A stretch of 64,000 nt of DNA from Aeromonas bestiarum (GCF_000819745.1 NZ_CDDA01000032.1:1-64000); one strand, 5' to 3'; shown: positions 9,669 to 18,291, counted from the stretch's first letter. Notes: a model not told the origin generated them from the sequence alone. Numbers and translations: made by a program.

Positions 9669-11060
9669 TTAGCTGCTCTTGGTGTTGAGCAGATTCAAAT
9701 ATGAGGCCGACTTGTTCATCTTGGCCAGCATGCTATCCAGACTCCCGTAGCGGGCACGCAGGGTCTCTTCATACTTGGTCAGCTGGGCCGCGACATCCGA
9801 CTGCTTGCGATTGACATCGCGCAGATCCGAATTGAGGCTCTCTTCACGTTTGGCAAGCAACCCGCCAGTTTTTGAGTAACTTTCAAGCTGCCCGGCCAAC
9901 TTGCCCGCCACACCGTCCTTGCCACCAAACACGGCAACTACCTGGTCGAAGTTCTTGTCGATAGCCTCATCAAATTTTTCACTATCGAGGGAAAGCACGC
10001 CCTTGTTGTCCATCTTGACACCCAGCTGGAAGATGGTCGAAAACGTGGAGGAGTTATTGGAAGGCTCTGTGATCGCACCGCTCATCATGTTGGCCACGGC
10101 GCGAGTCGTGGCGTCACCGGCCAAGGCACCGCCATCATTTTGACTGACCCCCGCCACAATCGAGTTGCGTTTGCCAAGGTCACTGCTCTTCTTCACCAAG
10201 GCGTTATAGCCATCGATGAAGCTTTTGACCATGTCCTTGATGCCGCCCTTGTCGGTGGTCACATCCACTTTGTTAGATTTGAACGTATTGTCCGCATTTT
10301 TATCGGACTCTCTCAGCACTGTCACCTTGAGTCCGGCAATGGTGCCATCGAAGGTGTTGGTCGCACTGGTCAGCGTGCTGCCATCCACTTTGATCTGGGC
10401 ATCTTGAGCAGCTTGTTTTTGGCTCAGCTTGGAGACAAGGTTGTCAGTCAGCTCAGTGGTATTGCCGGTAATCTGCAGATCCTTGCCTGTACCACTGATG
10501 CCAGAGTCGATGACAAGTTTGGACTTGCCATCGGATGTGTTCATGATGTTGACGCTCAGACCAAAGTTGTCACCGTCATTATTGATGCGCTTGCGAATGG
10601 ATTGCAGCGTATCCCCCGCCTTGACATCCACGTCAAAGGTCTTGTCCCCGGCCTTGAAGGTCAGGACACCATCCTGGGTAATAAGAGGGTCGGTGGATTT
10701 GTCGAACACACCTTCAAACCTGCTGGTCTTTGCCAATTTTTCGACGGTAATGTCGTACTGCCCGTTGGAAGCTCCCGCTTTACTCTCGATTTTGAGGACA
10801 GGATTATCCTTGTCCTGGGTGATAGAGATGGCCCGCTTGTTGAAGGCATCATCCTTGGACATCGCCTTGAGCGTGGTCACGAAAGAGGCAATAGCAGATT
10901 TCAGCTGCCCGACCCCTGAGAGAGTGATCTGAGTGTTGGTCTTCTTGGTGGTGATAGGCTGCAGCAGCTGTGCCTTCTTGGCATCGACACTGGCAGCAAT
11001 CACTGACTCCAGGTCGAGTCCCGAACCCGCACCTGCAGAAGTAATCGTGGTCATACTCAC
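9669..11060 (-). CDS. fliD: Flagellar filament cap protein FliD (FlaH)
   Basis: A 463-residue hook-associated protein 2 that caps the filament and promotes folding of flagellin subunits. It shows the usual order: N-terminal helical FliD_N region (TSAGAGSGLDLESVIAAS), central beta-rich D2/D3 domains, and a C-terminal helical region with coiled-coil character (KREESLNSDLRDVNRKQSD). Length is typical. In Aeromonas the gene is named flaH. It lies between flaG and fliS in the minus-strand operon. Confidence 0.95.
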   Translation of the reverse strand: MSMTTITSAGAGSGLDLESVIAASVDAKKAQLLQPITTKKTNTQITLSGVGQLKSAIASFVTTLKAMSKDDAFNKRAISITQDKDNPVLKIESKAGASNGQYDITVEKLAKTSRFEGVFDKSTDPLITQDGVLTFKAGDKTFDVDVKAGDTLQSIRKRINNDGDNFGLSVNIMNTSDGKSKLVIDSGISGTGKDLQITGNTTELTDNLVSKLSQKQAAQDAQIKVDGSTLTSATNTFDGTIAGLKVTVLRESDKNADNTFKSNKVDVTTDKGGIKDMVKSFIDGYNALVKKSSDLGKRNSIVAGVSQNDGGALAGDATTRAVANMMSGAITEPSNNSSTFSTIFQLGVKMDNKGVLSLDSEKFDEAIDKNFDQVVAVFGGKDGVAGKLAGQLESYSKTGGLLAKREESLNSDLRDVNRKQSDVAAQLTKYEETLRARYGSLDSMLAKMNKSASYLNLLNTKSS

Positions 11061-11081
11061 TCTCCTCGTAACGCTTGCGTA

Positions 11082-11522
11082 TTAGATCTCTTTATCGAGC
11101 AACAACCCGACGCGCGAGCCTCCACCGGCCACATCGCCTTCGCGCAAATCCTTGATCCGTTTGCTGATGGCCAGCAACTCTTCACTGGGTATCTGGCGAA
11201 TCATAGATTTGGTTTCAGCATCCATCACCTTGATGACGACCTGCTCGAGATCCTTCTCAACACTGAAATTGACTGTCCATCCTTGCAACTTACTGAACTC
11301 TTGCAAGTTTTGAACCTCTTTTTCAACATCAATCTCGGAGGCGTCCTGCTTGCTGCTTTTTTCTTCAGCTTTGACCTCTTGCTGTTTTTTCACATCCTGT
11401 GCCGTCACCCGCTGCTCTTCTGTCGTGCCAGATAGCACTTGAGCGGCCGATTGGCCGCTCTTGCTACTTGACTGAAGAGAAGAAGGAGTGACCGATGACG
11501 GGATTCCAATTTCATTGGCCAT
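11082..11522 (-). CDS. flaG: FlaG family protein
   Basis: A 146-residue FlaG-domain protein. The N-terminal half is Ser/Gln/Lys-rich and probably disordered; the C-terminal half carries the conserved segment LQGWTVNFSVEKDLEQVVIK followed by RQIPSEELL. FlaG proteins influence filament length in several polar-flagellated genera. The gene sits 38 bases after flaB with no clear terminator between, so readthrough from the flaB promoter probably contributes to expression of flaG-fliD-fliS-maf. Confidence 0.92.
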   Translation of the reverse strand: MANEIGIPSSVTPSSLQSSSKSGQSAAQVLSGTTEEQRVTAQDVKKQQEVKAEEKSSKQDASEIDVEKEVQNLQEFSKLQGWTVNFSVEKDLEQVVIKVMDAETKSMIRQIPSEELLAISKRIKDLREGDVAGGGSRVGLLLDKEI

Positions 11523-11560
11523 ATCGTCGCTCCTCTTTCTATCTCATCACAGCCTGTCTG

Positions 11561-12466
11561 TTAACCCAGCAGGGACAGGGCAGATTGCGGTCTTTGGTTG
11601 GCTTGCGCCAGGATGCTGGAGGCAGCCTGTTGCAGGATGTTTTGCTTGGTCAGGTTGGCCGTCTCAGTCGCGAAGTCTGCGTCACGAATACGAGAGCGTG
11701 CTGCACTCAGGTTCTCGGAGACGTTGGACTGGTTGCGAATGGTCGAGTCAAAACGGTTCTGCACCGCACCCAACTCTGCCCGCTTGCTGTCAACCGCCTT
11801 GATCATGAAATCAAGGTTGGCCATGGCCAGTTGGGCGGCACTGGCAGTCGTGATGCTGCTCACACTGGTGGAAGTCACCGCAGTGGTGCCCTTGGTCACA
11901 GTGTAGGGTTCGCCGGTGGCACTGGTCGCCACGGTAGCGCTGCCCTTGGTCGATGACGCAATACCGCTGATCGTGAAGGCGGATGTCATCTTGAAGGTGA
12001 TGGTTTGACCGGCATCGGCACCGACCTGGAAGGACCCTTTGTAGTTGCCATCCAGCAGTTTTTGACCACCAAAGGAAGTATCGGTGGAGATACGGTCGAT
12101 CTCTGTGGTCAGCTGGTCGAATTCCTGCTGCAGTGCTGTACGGTCGTCAGTGTTGTTGGAACCGTTGGCCGATTGCTGGGCCAGGGTACGCATACGCTGC
12201 AGCATGGAGGTGACTTCATCCATGGCGCCTTCAGCGGTCTGAGCAACAGAGATGCCATCGTTGGCGTTGCGGTTACCTTGATCCAGACCATTGACTTGAG
12301 AGGTCAAACGGTTGGAGATCTGCAGGCCGGCGGCGTCATCCTTGGCGGTGTTGATACGCAGACCGGAGGCCAGTCTGGTATAGGACGTATCCAGGGACTT
12401 GTTGGTGTTCATCAGGTTACGCTGGGCGTTCAGTGATGAAGTATTCGTGTTGATATACATGGCCAT
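11561..12466 (-). CDS. flaB: Polar flagellin FlaB
   Basis: A 301-residue flagellin with conserved D0/D1 helices at both ends ([21 protein letters not shown] terminus [20 protein letters not shown]) and a short variable middle rich in Ser and Thr, where flagellin O-glycans are expected. The start at 12466 follows GGGAG by eight bases; the longer reading to 12511 is rejected. It is very similar to FlaA at the ends and diverges in the middle. Transcription is predicted from the sigma-28 promoter at 12644-12670 through a leader of about 170 bases. Confidence 0.96.
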   Translation of the reverse strand: MAMYINTNTSSLNAQRNLMNTNKSLDTSYTRLASGLRINTAKDDAAGLQISNRLTSQVNGLDQGNRNANDGISVAQTAEGAMDEVTSMLQRMRTLAQQSANGSNNTDDRTALQQEFDQLTTEIDRISTDTSFGGQKLLDGNYKGSFQVGADAGQTITFKMTSAFTISGIASSTKGSATVATSATGEPYTVTKGTTAVTSTSVSSITTASAAQLAMANLDFMIKAVDSKRAELGAVQNRFDSTIRNQSNVSENLSAARSRIRDADFATETANLTKQNILQQAASSILAQANQRPQSALSLLG

Positions 12467-12561
12467 AAAATATTCTCCCGAAGAACATGCGACTGCGGGT
12501 TGCGCCGCCAAAGCGACGTCCCACCGTTAGAAGAACAGGTTGAACAATCCTGTGTCTTCTG

Positions 12562-12594
12562 GCGGGTGTCTGTTTGAACGAACAGGCCACCCGC
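12562..12594 (-). promoter_or_regulatory. Large hairpin in the flaB 5' leader
   Basis: A two-tier inverted repeat: outer arms GCGGGTG/CACCCGC (7 bp) and inner arms CTGTT/AACAG around a TGAACG loop. It falls about 95-130 bases upstream of the flaB start codon and inside the predicted transcript, so it is a candidate mRNA stability or translation-control element. It is not followed by a T-tract in the flaB direction. Confidence 0.6.
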
Positions 12595-12643
12595 AGTAGT
12601 GCAAACGTTGGATTCCGAACACCCCTCGATTGCTTCACTTTAT

Positions 12644-12670
12644 TTAACGGCCGCACGGACACAAGCTTTA
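12644..12670 (-). promoter_or_regulatory. Sigma-28 promoter of flaB
   Basis: Reading the minus strand, TAAAGCTT is followed 11 bases later by GCCGTTAA. This matches the FliA consensus TAAAGTTT-N11-GCCGATAA closely, with the canonical 15-base gap between TAAA and GCCG. The predicted start site is near 12637. The flaA promoter at 14035-14061 has the same -10 octamer and spacing. Confidence 0.85.
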
Positions 12671-12788
12671 GGAAAATAATTGCCGAAGGCGGCAAGTTTT
12701 ATCCGGCAAGCGGCAAATCGCAGGCGCCAGAAGACTCGCCATGTGACGTCAGGCACCATGACGGCGTGCACATAAGAGAGGTTGGTTT

Positions 12789-12804
12789 TGGCACGGTTTG
12801 TGCT
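12789..12804 (+). promoter_or_regulatory. Sigma-54-like promoter facing away from flaB
   Basis: TGGCACG-N4-GTGCT matches the RpoN consensus TGGCACG-N4-TTGCW at all but one fixed position, with the invariant GG and GC exactly ten bases apart (12790-12791 and 12802-12803). It points rightwards, antisense to the 3' flank of flaA, where no protein gene is present. Transcription would begin near 12815. Confidence 0.6.
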
Positions 12805-12847
12805 TTGGTATGATGGAGTGGCGTCAATTTGACGGCACAATAAAAAG

Positions 12848-12867
12848 AGGCCGGAAAATCCGGCCTA
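12848..12867 (-). terminator. Terminator downstream of flaA
   Basis: Hairpin AGGCCGGA-TTTT-TCCGGCCT followed on the minus strand by CTTTTTATT, a good T-tract. It lies about 180 bases beyond the flaA stop codon, giving flaA an unusually long 3' UTR and separating it from the flaB promoter. Confidence 0.75.
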
Positions 12868-13010
12868 AAATGAGCATATGCTCAGGAGAATACGACCAAG
12901 GGTGACAGAACTGAACAGCTGGGCAACACTTGGCATTACTAATAGAGAATTGATTCTCTCCCGATAGAACAGAGTGCAAACCCGAACACCCCTTTGTTCC
13001 ATCTCTTGAC

Positions 13011-13045
13011 CAGGGCGGCCTGAACAACCGCCCTGTTTTCTTTTG
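13011..13045 (+). terminator. Plus-strand terminator between flaA and flaB
   Basis: Eight-bp GC-rich stem (CAGGGCGG/CCGCCCTG) with a nine-base loop, followed on the plus strand by TTTTCTTTTG. The T-tract orientation means it ends rightward transcripts, yet no annotated plus-strand gene precedes it; the sigma-54-like promoter at 12789 does. It abuts the flaA stop codon. Confidence 0.7.
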
Positions 13046-13957
13046 TTAGCCCTGCAGCAGCGAGAGGGCAGACTGAGGACGCTGGTTTGCCTGTGACAGT
13101 ATGGTCGATGCCGCCTGTTGCAGAATGTTCTGCTTGGTCAGATTGGCAGTTTCAATCGCAAAGTCTGCATCACGGATCCGTGAGCGGGCGGCGCTGACGT
13201 TCTCGGACACGTTCGCCTGGTTGCGAATTGTCGAATCAAACCGGTTCTGCACCGCACCCAGTTCTGCACGCTTGCTGTCAACAACCTTGATCATGTAATC
13301 CAGGTTGGCCATGGCAGACTGAGCTGAACTCGCCGCTGCGATGGACGACATGCTGGTGGAGCTGACCGGAGTACCTGCCGTCTTGGTGACGAGGTAGGGC
13401 TCACCCGATGTTGTGGTCGTCACAGCAGCACTGCCACTGGTGGCTGATGCCATACCGGAGATGGTAAAGGCCGTGGTCATCCGGAAGGTGATGGTCTGAC
13501 CCGCATCGGCGCCTACCTGGAAGGAACCCACATATCCACCCTTGAGCAGATTCTGGCCACCAAATGTAGTATCACCGGCGACACGATCTATCTCTGTCAT
13601 CAATTGATCGTACTCTTGCTGCAATGCGGTACGGTCATCCGTGTTGTTTGAGCCGTTGGCGGATTGCTGAGCCAGGGTACGCATCCGTTGCAGCATGGAG
13701 GTCACTTCATCCATGGCGCCTTCAGCGGTCTGGGCAACGGAAATACCATCGTTGGCGTTGCGGTTACCTTGATCCAGACCATTGATCTGGGAGGTCAAAC
13801 GGTTGGATATTTGCAGACCGGCGGCATCATCTTTTGCGCTGTTGATGCGCAGACCAGATGCCAGGCGGGTGTAGGAAGTATCCAGAGATTTGTTGGTGTT
13901 CATCAGGTTACGCTGAGCGTTGAGCGATGAAACGTTCGTATTGATATAAAGACCCAT
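13046..13957 (-). CDS. flaA: Polar flagellin FlaA
   Basis: A 303-residue flagellin with conserved N- and C-terminal helical domains and a short Ser/Thr-rich centre ([14 protein letters not shown]), the usual zone for pseudaminic acid attachment. It is highly similar to FlaB at both ends. The start at 13957 follows AGGAG by seven bases; the ATG two codons earlier is too close to the ribosome-binding site. Two sigma-28-type promoters lie upstream. In Aeromonas the tandem flaA and flaB genes both encode polar filament subunits. Confidence 0.96.
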   Translation of the reverse strand: MGLYINTNVSSLNAQRNLMNTNKSLDTSYTRLASGLRINSAKDDAAGLQISNRLTSQINGLDQGNRNANDGISVAQTAEGAMDEVTSMLQRMRTLAQQSANGSNNTDDRTALQQEYDQLMTEIDRVAGDTTFGGQNLLKGGYVGSFQVGADAGQTITFRMTTAFTISGMASATSGSAAVTTTTSGEPYLVTKTAGTPVSSTSMSSIAAASSAQSAMANLDYMIKVVDSKRAELGAVQNRFDSTIRNQANVSENVSAARSRIRDADFAIETANLTKQNILQQAASTILSQANQRPQSALSLLQG

Positions 13958-14034
13958 GACCATTCTCCTAAGCTATTAAATTTACTATCTAATTTGCTCG
14001 AACTTTATTGTCTTTCATGTCCGATGCGTCTTAT

Positions 14035-14061
14035 TTAACGGCCTCTTTTTCGATGTCTTTA
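14035..14061 (-). promoter_or_regulatory. Proximal sigma-28 promoter of flaA
   Basis: Minus-strand TAAAGACA-N11-GCCGTTAA, with the exact 15-base gap between TAAA and GCCG seen in FliA promoters. The predicted transcription start near 14028 gives a leader of about 70 bases. The block GGCCGTTAAATAA is shared with the flaB promoter. Confidence 0.85.
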
Positions 14062-14105
14062 GCATTATTTTTAACGCTTCATCGCATTAACGCCGCTTAC
14101 CCTAT

Positions 14106-14132
14106 TTATCGGCACATTCTCGCAGGACTTAA
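14106..14132 (-). promoter_or_regulatory. Distal sigma-28-like promoter of flaA
   Basis: Minus-strand TTAAGTCC-N11-GCCGATAA: the -10 octamer is a perfect FliA consensus, the -35 is weaker, and the spacing is right. It lies 71 bases upstream of the proximal promoter. It may be a second start site or a fortuitous match. The rest of 13958-14378 (421 bp, flaA to the YadS-like gene) shows no gene. Confidence 0.6.
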
Positions 14133-14378
14133 GGGAAAAAATTCAAAAAGTGTCCCTTATCAGCGGGATGCAGGCACAGGCGGAGGACAATGAGAAGCAC
14201 AGCCCCCTTGCCAGCTGCGGCTCCCGCCTCAAGCCAGCAGCCACGTCCCCTCTGCCTCCCCCCATCCCGCCTGCAAAAACTTGGTCTGGCTCCCACTTTT
14301 GCAGGCAGCCATTGGTCAGATGCTGGCCCAGCCCCTAAAATCGCGGCCCCATCAACAATTGGACGTGAGTTGTTCTCC

Positions 14379-15011
14379 ATGCAGACACTGGTTGAGCGGA
14401 TTGTTTACATCAGCGACATGTTTGGTACTGCGGTATTCGCGTTTTCGGGCGTGCTGGTTGCGGGGCGGCTCAGGATGGATGGCTTCGGCGTCATGGTGTT
14501 GGCAGCCGTCACCGCCATTGGTGGCGGTACCATACGTGACATGATCCTGGGGGCCACCCCCGTGTTCTGGGTTCGCGACCCTCTTTATATCTGGGTCGTC
14601 ATCGCCACGGCGCTGATCGGCATGTGGATGGTCAAGCTGCCCCGTCGCATGCCCTGGTATGTGTTGCCGGTGGCGGATGCCTTCGGGCTGGCCCTCTTCA
14701 CCGTGATCGGCACCCAGAAGGCCCTCAACTTTGGTTCCCCCGGCCTGATTGCCGTGATCATGGGAACCATGACAGGGGTGGCTGGCGGCATGATCCGCGA
14801 TGTGCTGGCCCGGGAGGTGCCCATGGTGCTGCAAAAGGAGATCTATGCCACCGCCTGCATCCTGGGCGGCATCCTCTACACCCTGGCGCTTGAGGTCAAT
14901 ATGGACAGGGTCACCGCCATGCTCATCTGCATGACGGCCGTGTTCGGTTTGCGGGTTGCCGCCATCTACTGGCACCTGTCACTGCCCACCTTCTCGTTGC
15001 AACGCCATTGA
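14379..15011 (+). CDS. TRIC-family (YadS-like) cation channel protein
   Basis: A 210-residue membrane protein with about seven hydrophobic helices and the duplicated glycine-rich signature of bacterial TRIC/UPF0126 proteins: [11 protein letters not shown] in the first half and [11 protein letters not shown] in the second. Bacterial TRIC homologues form homotrimeric monovalent cation channels. The start at 14379 is chosen because homology begins there; an upstream reading from 14190 is low-complexity. In E. coli the homologue yadS directly follows btuF, whereas here the flagellin cluster lies between the two. Confidence 0.9.
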   Translation: MQTLVERIVYISDMFGTAVFAFSGVLVAGRLRMDGFGVMVLAAVTAIGGGTIRDMILGATPVFWVRDPLYIWVVIATALIGMWMVKLPRRMPWYVLPVADAFGLALFTVIGTQKALNFGSPGLIAVIMGTMTGVAGGMIRDVLAREVPMVLQKEIYATACILGGILYTLALEVNMDRVTAMLICMTAVFGLRVAAIYWHLSLPTFSLQRH

Positions 15012-15115
15012 TATCCAGGCCGGGGGCGCCATGTCGCACTCCCGGCCTCGTTACGTTGAACCAAGCAGGCTTTTCTGTTGTCATAGGATCCAGTCGTTGT
15101 AAGCCGGAATCCCTC

Positions 15116-15508
15116 ATGCAAAAACTTGGGCTCATCACTTCCCTGTTACTGATGAATGTGGCAACGGCGCAAGCCGATGCGCAGGTACTGTTCGGACGGC
15201 TGGCTTCTACCCCGGTACAGCAGTTCAACCAGCAGATCCGCCTGGCAAGCACTGCCCAGCAAACCTGGGTCAATGATTATCGTGAAGTGGCGCTGCGTTT
15301 TGTCGGCCACAGCGACATACCCAGTCGTATCCAGGCACAACAGCTGGATAATGATCTGGTGCTCTCGGTGGCCCTCGATGGCAACAAGAGCGACATGATC
15401 TACATCCTGACCCTGTTTCGCAGCAACAACCTGTGGCAGATGCGGCAAGCCGAAATGGGCTGGCGCTGTCAGGGGCAATCGACCTTTACACCCGTCCCCT
15501 GCCCCTGA
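15116..15508 (+). CDS. Small exported protein of unknown function
   Basis: A 130-residue protein with a signal peptide (MQKLGLITSLLLMNVATAQA) predicted to be cut before DAQV. The mature part is beta-rich in appearance, with two cysteines near the C terminus (RCQGQ, PVPCP) that could form a disulfide in the periplasm. I do not recognise the family. It is a single gene closed by the terminator at 15546-15576. The ATG at 15116 is preferred to 15008 because the signal peptide starts there. Confidence 0.65.
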   Translation: MQKLGLITSLLLMNVATAQADAQVLFGRLASTPVQQFNQQIRLASTAQQTWVNDYREVALRFVGHSDIPSRIQAQQLDNDLVLSVALDGNKSDMIYILTLFRSNNLWQMRQAEMGWRCQGQSTFTPVPCP

Positions 15509-15545
15509 GCCGCGCACGACGTCAGGATGCAATCAGCGTGAAATA

Positions 15546-15576
15546 AAAAATCCGGCACATTGGCCGGATTTTTTTA
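15546..15576. terminator. Bidirectional terminator before thiI
   Basis: Stem AAAAATCCGG/CCGGATTTTTT around CACATTGG, lying between convergent genes; A-rich and T-rich flanks suit both directions. Confidence 0.85.
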
Positions 15577-15592
15577 TGGGAAGCGCATGCCG

Positions 15593-17041
15593 TTACGGGC
15601 GGTACACCTTCACATTGTCAAAGCCCTTCTCTTTCAGATAGAGCGCCTGCAGCTTGCTCATCACACCGCGATCGCAGTAGAGCAGGTAGGTCTTCTCTTT
15701 TGGCAGATCGCCAAAGGCGGTGGCCAACTTGAAGAAGGGAAGGTGCTGCACCTCGCGCCCTTCCACCACCAGCGGCTTCTCGTCGCGCTCATCACTGGAG
15801 CGGATATCCAGGATCACCTCATCGGCGGCCAGCACTTGCGTGGTCTCCACCTCCTGTACCTCGGCGGCAGTCTCTTCACCGATGCGGCGGATATCGAGGT
15901 AACGGGCCTCGGACACCACCTTGTCCAGGATGGCGAAGTCAAAGTTGGCCTCTTCCGCCTCTATGTTGGACAGCACAGCCTTGATGGTCGGCTTCTTGGA
16001 GATGACTCCGCAATACTCAGGCATGGTCTCGGCAAACTCCAGGGTGCCGATGCGGCGGGCTTCGCTGATGATGTCCGGCTTGTCCCAGGTGATGAGCGGA
16101 CGCAGGATCACCTTGTCGGTCACCCGGTCGATGACGTTGAGGTTGGTGAGGGTCTGGCTGGAGACCTGGCCCACACACTCCCCCGTCACCAGCGCCGGGA
16201 TCTGGAAGTAGTCGGCAACCTGACCGGCGGCACGCATCATCATCCGCTTGAGCACCACGCCCATCTGACCGTTGTCGATCTTCTCGAGGATCTCGGCCAC
16301 CACGGGTTCAAAGTCGATGGCGGTGAAACGCACCTTGTGGGAGGCACCAAACTTGTTCCACAGGTAGTAGGCCACCTGCTTGACGCCAATCTCGTGGGCG
16401 GCGCCGCCGAGATTGAAGAAGCAGTAGTGCACGCGGCAGCCGCGCTTGATGAACTGGTAGGAAGCAACGCCCGAGTCAAACCCGCCGGAGAGCAGGCTCA
16501 GCACATCTTCCTGGGTCGCCATGGGGAAGCCGCCCATGCCATGGTGAACGGCGCTGATGATGTAGAGCTCGTCATTTTCCACTTCCAGATTGACCTGGAT
16601 ATCTGGCTTCTTCAGACGCACACCGGCGGTTTCGCAATGCTGATTGAGGCCACCGCCCACATAGCGCTCCAGCTCCAGCGAGCTGAAGTCGTGCTTGCCG
16701 ACGCGGCGGGCACGCACGCAGAAGGTCTTGCCTTTCAGGCGATCGCCCCAAACGGCGCGGGTCTGCTCGAAGATGTCGTGCAGGTCGGTGAAGTTGCTTA
16801 GCTTCACTTCGAGGAAATACTGGATGCCCGGGATGCAGGCCAGCGTCTCCAGATACTGGGCGTGGAACTGATCGTTGCGGGAGCTCACCACCAGCTTGTC
16901 CCAATCCATCCGTACGCGGGCGTCTTCGTCGAAGCGGCGCAACACGTTGCGAATGTTGCCCTGCAACATCTTGGTGAAGCGCTGACGAACTGACTTGCTC
17001 TTGATGGTGATTTCCGGGAACAGCTTGATAATGAACTTCAT
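15593..17041 (-). CDS. thiI: tRNA 4-thiouridine sulfurtransferase ThiI
   Basis: A 482-residue enzyme that adenylates U8 of tRNA and inserts sulfur from IscS; it also supplies sulfur for the thiamine thiazole. Domain order is the ThiI/THUMP region (about 1-165), a PP-loop ATP pyrophosphatase with [11 protein letters not shown] near residue 187, and a C-terminal rhodanese domain whose catalytic Cys is in [10 protein letters not shown] (about residue 457). The partner cysteine region [12 protein letters not shown] is present. Full length, monocistronic, divergent from the gene at 17219. Confidence 0.98.
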   Translation of the reverse strand: MKFIIKLFPEITIKSKSVRQRFTKMLQGNIRNVLRRFDEDARVRMDWDKLVVSSRNDQFHAQYLETLACIPGIQYFLEVKLSNFTDLHDIFEQTRAVWGDRLKGKTFCVRARRVGKHDFSSLELERYVGGGLNQHCETAGVRLKKPDIQVNLEVENDELYIISAVHHGMGGFPMATQEDVLSLLSGGFDSGVASYQFIKRGCRVHYCFFNLGGAAHEIGVKQVAYYLWNKFGASHKVRFTAIDFEPVVAEILEKIDNGQMGVVLKRMMMRAAGQVADYFQIPALVTGECVGQVSSQTLTNLNVIDRVTDKVILRPLITWDKPDIISEARRIGTLEFAETMPEYCGVISKKPTIKAVLSNIEAEEANFDFAILDKVVSEARYLDIRRIGEETAAEVQEVETTQVLAADEVILDIRSSDERDEKPLVVEGREVQHLPFFKLATAFGDLPKEKTYLLYCDRGVMSKLQALYLKEKGFDNVKVYRP

Positions 17042-17218
17042 GGTTTTGACTCGGGTGGCCTTGATTTAAGGGCGCGAATTATATCAGAACTTTCTGGCCG
17101 GCGCCTACTGGATGCGCGTTTGCTCACATTCCCCCACGCAACGTTTGCGACACGGCGGCAATCTTGCGTATATTCCCAAGCCTGCGCCTTGGCAATCCCC
17201 TGACAACAGACTGATCCG

Positions 17219-18178
17219 ATGAAGACCTATATCTACTACCCCGGCATGGAGGTACGCGACGAGCTCTGGCTCAAGTTTGCCCTGCTCTATCTGGAGCGAC
17301 TCGCCTTCGTCTTTACCGTCAGTGAAAAGAGCGGCCTCACCGCCCTGCTCCATACCCTGGAAGAGCAGACCGATCTGCTGGCAGAGCGGCCTGAGCCTGG
17401 CTTCTTTGCAGACATCACCCCGCAGCTGGAGAGCCAGCTCGGCGGCCTTATCGCCCCTGACTTCACTCGCCACAAGGTGTTCGGCAACAAGGAGCTGATC
17501 ACTCGCTGGCGCCAAGGCGCCAACCACGACTGCTTCTGCCCGACCCAGGCCGGTCTCGAGCGACTGCACGGTTTTTGCCTGACTCACGGCTTTGCTACGC
17601 AAGATGAGGGGGGGATCAGGATGGCGCGGCGCTTCGCCAATCTGCTCTCCATGCGCCTCGCCCGTGAGTGGGCACTCGCCAATGAGGGTGCCCTCATCAC
17701 GGATCACGACTATCTGGACCGGCTGCTGCACCTGCTCGAATCCCGCTACCACAACCGGGGCGGCCAGGATTGCTTCCACCTCGAGATACCATTGCAAGTC
17801 CCCACTCACCTGAGCGAGATCCCGTTTGCCGAGCTGATTGCCCTGCGCGCCCGCAGCGGCTTTCGCCAGCAATTGGCCGAGTTTCATCAGGCCCTCGATG
17901 CCCTGCTGGCCATGCTCGGCAGTGGCTATGCCGAGCCAACGGCCCTGACCCGTTTCGAGCTGGCGCAGCAAGGGCTCAATCAGCTGCTGGGGCCAGAGAC
18001 CCGCAGCCTGCCGCTCACCACACTGGTCAGCACAGGCCTGCCCGCCATGGCGATGATCCATCAGCTCAAGGCGAGCCACCCAAAGAGCCGCCTCATCTTC
18101 CATCCCATCAAGAAGAGTCATTTCCACCAGCGCAAGAGCCAGCACTTCTTCACCCGGCTGGGGCAAGTCAAACCCTGA
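17219..18178 (+). CDS. Uncharacterised protein, DUF6236-like N terminus
   Basis: A 319-residue soluble protein with no signal peptide or membrane helix. The N terminus (YIYYPGMEVRDELWLKFALL) resembles the start of DUF6236-type proteins, which carry a YYP...RDE.WLK pattern; this is a recollection of a family pattern, not a search result. A conserved-looking FHPIKKSHFHQRKSQHFF basic stretch lies at the C terminus. No function can be assigned. It is divergent from thiI and is followed by the hairpin at 18204-18231. Confidence 0.7.
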   Translation: MKTYIYYPGMEVRDELWLKFALLYLERLAFVFTVSEKSGLTALLHTLEEQTDLLAERPEPGFFADITPQLESQLGGLIAPDFTRHKVFGNKELITRWRQGANHDCFCPTQAGLERLHGFCLTHGFATQDEGGIRMARRFANLLSMRLAREWALANEGALITDHDYLDRLLHLLESRYHNRGGQDCFHLEIPLQVPTHLSEIPFAELIALRARSGFRQQLAEFHQALDALLAMLGSGYAEPTALTRFELAQQGLNQLLGPETRSLPLTTLVSTGLPAMAMIHQLKASHPKSRLIFHPIKKSHFHQRKSQHFFTRLGQVKP

Positions 18179-18203
18179 GCCAGCCGGCCGCCAATATGGT
18201 CCA

Positions 18204-18231
18204 ACGGGATCAGCTCACAGCCTGATCCCGT
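18204..18231. terminator. Hairpin between convergent genes
   Basis: Perfect 10-bp inverted repeat ACGGGATCAG/CTGATCCCGT with an eight-base loop; the T-tract is poor (CTTGG). A second, smaller hairpin with a TTTT end (AACCCCT/AGGGGTT) overlaps the pbpC stop at 18286-18305. Together they probably end both transcripts. Confidence 0.55.
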
Positions 18232-18291
18232 CTTGGTGACATGATGCGCCGTCAATATGCTGGCGCCCGGTCAGTGCAAACCAGGAACCCC

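Larger units (their letters stand above)
12815..13045 (+). ncRNA. Candidate sigma-54-dependent structured small RNA
   Basis: A predicted RNA of about 230 nt runs from the sigma-54-like promoter to the plus-strand terminator at 13011-13045. It contains several perfect or near-perfect palindromes in a row: 12822-12834 (CGTCAA/TTGACG), 12848-12867 (AGGCCGGA/TCCGGCCT), 12871-12884 (TGAGCAT/ATGCTCA) and AGAGAAT/ATTCTCT at about 12944-12959. No convincing ORF: a 30-codon frame from 12813 has no ribosome-binding site. An alternative is that these palindromes belong to a long flaA 3' UTR on the other strand. Existence of the RNA is an inference from promoter and terminator signals. Confidence 0.4.

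Noticed and set aside
12813-12905. Thirty-codon frame inside the candidate small RNA
   Set aside because: No ribosome-binding site, it starts at or before the predicted transcription start, and its codons overlap palindromes.
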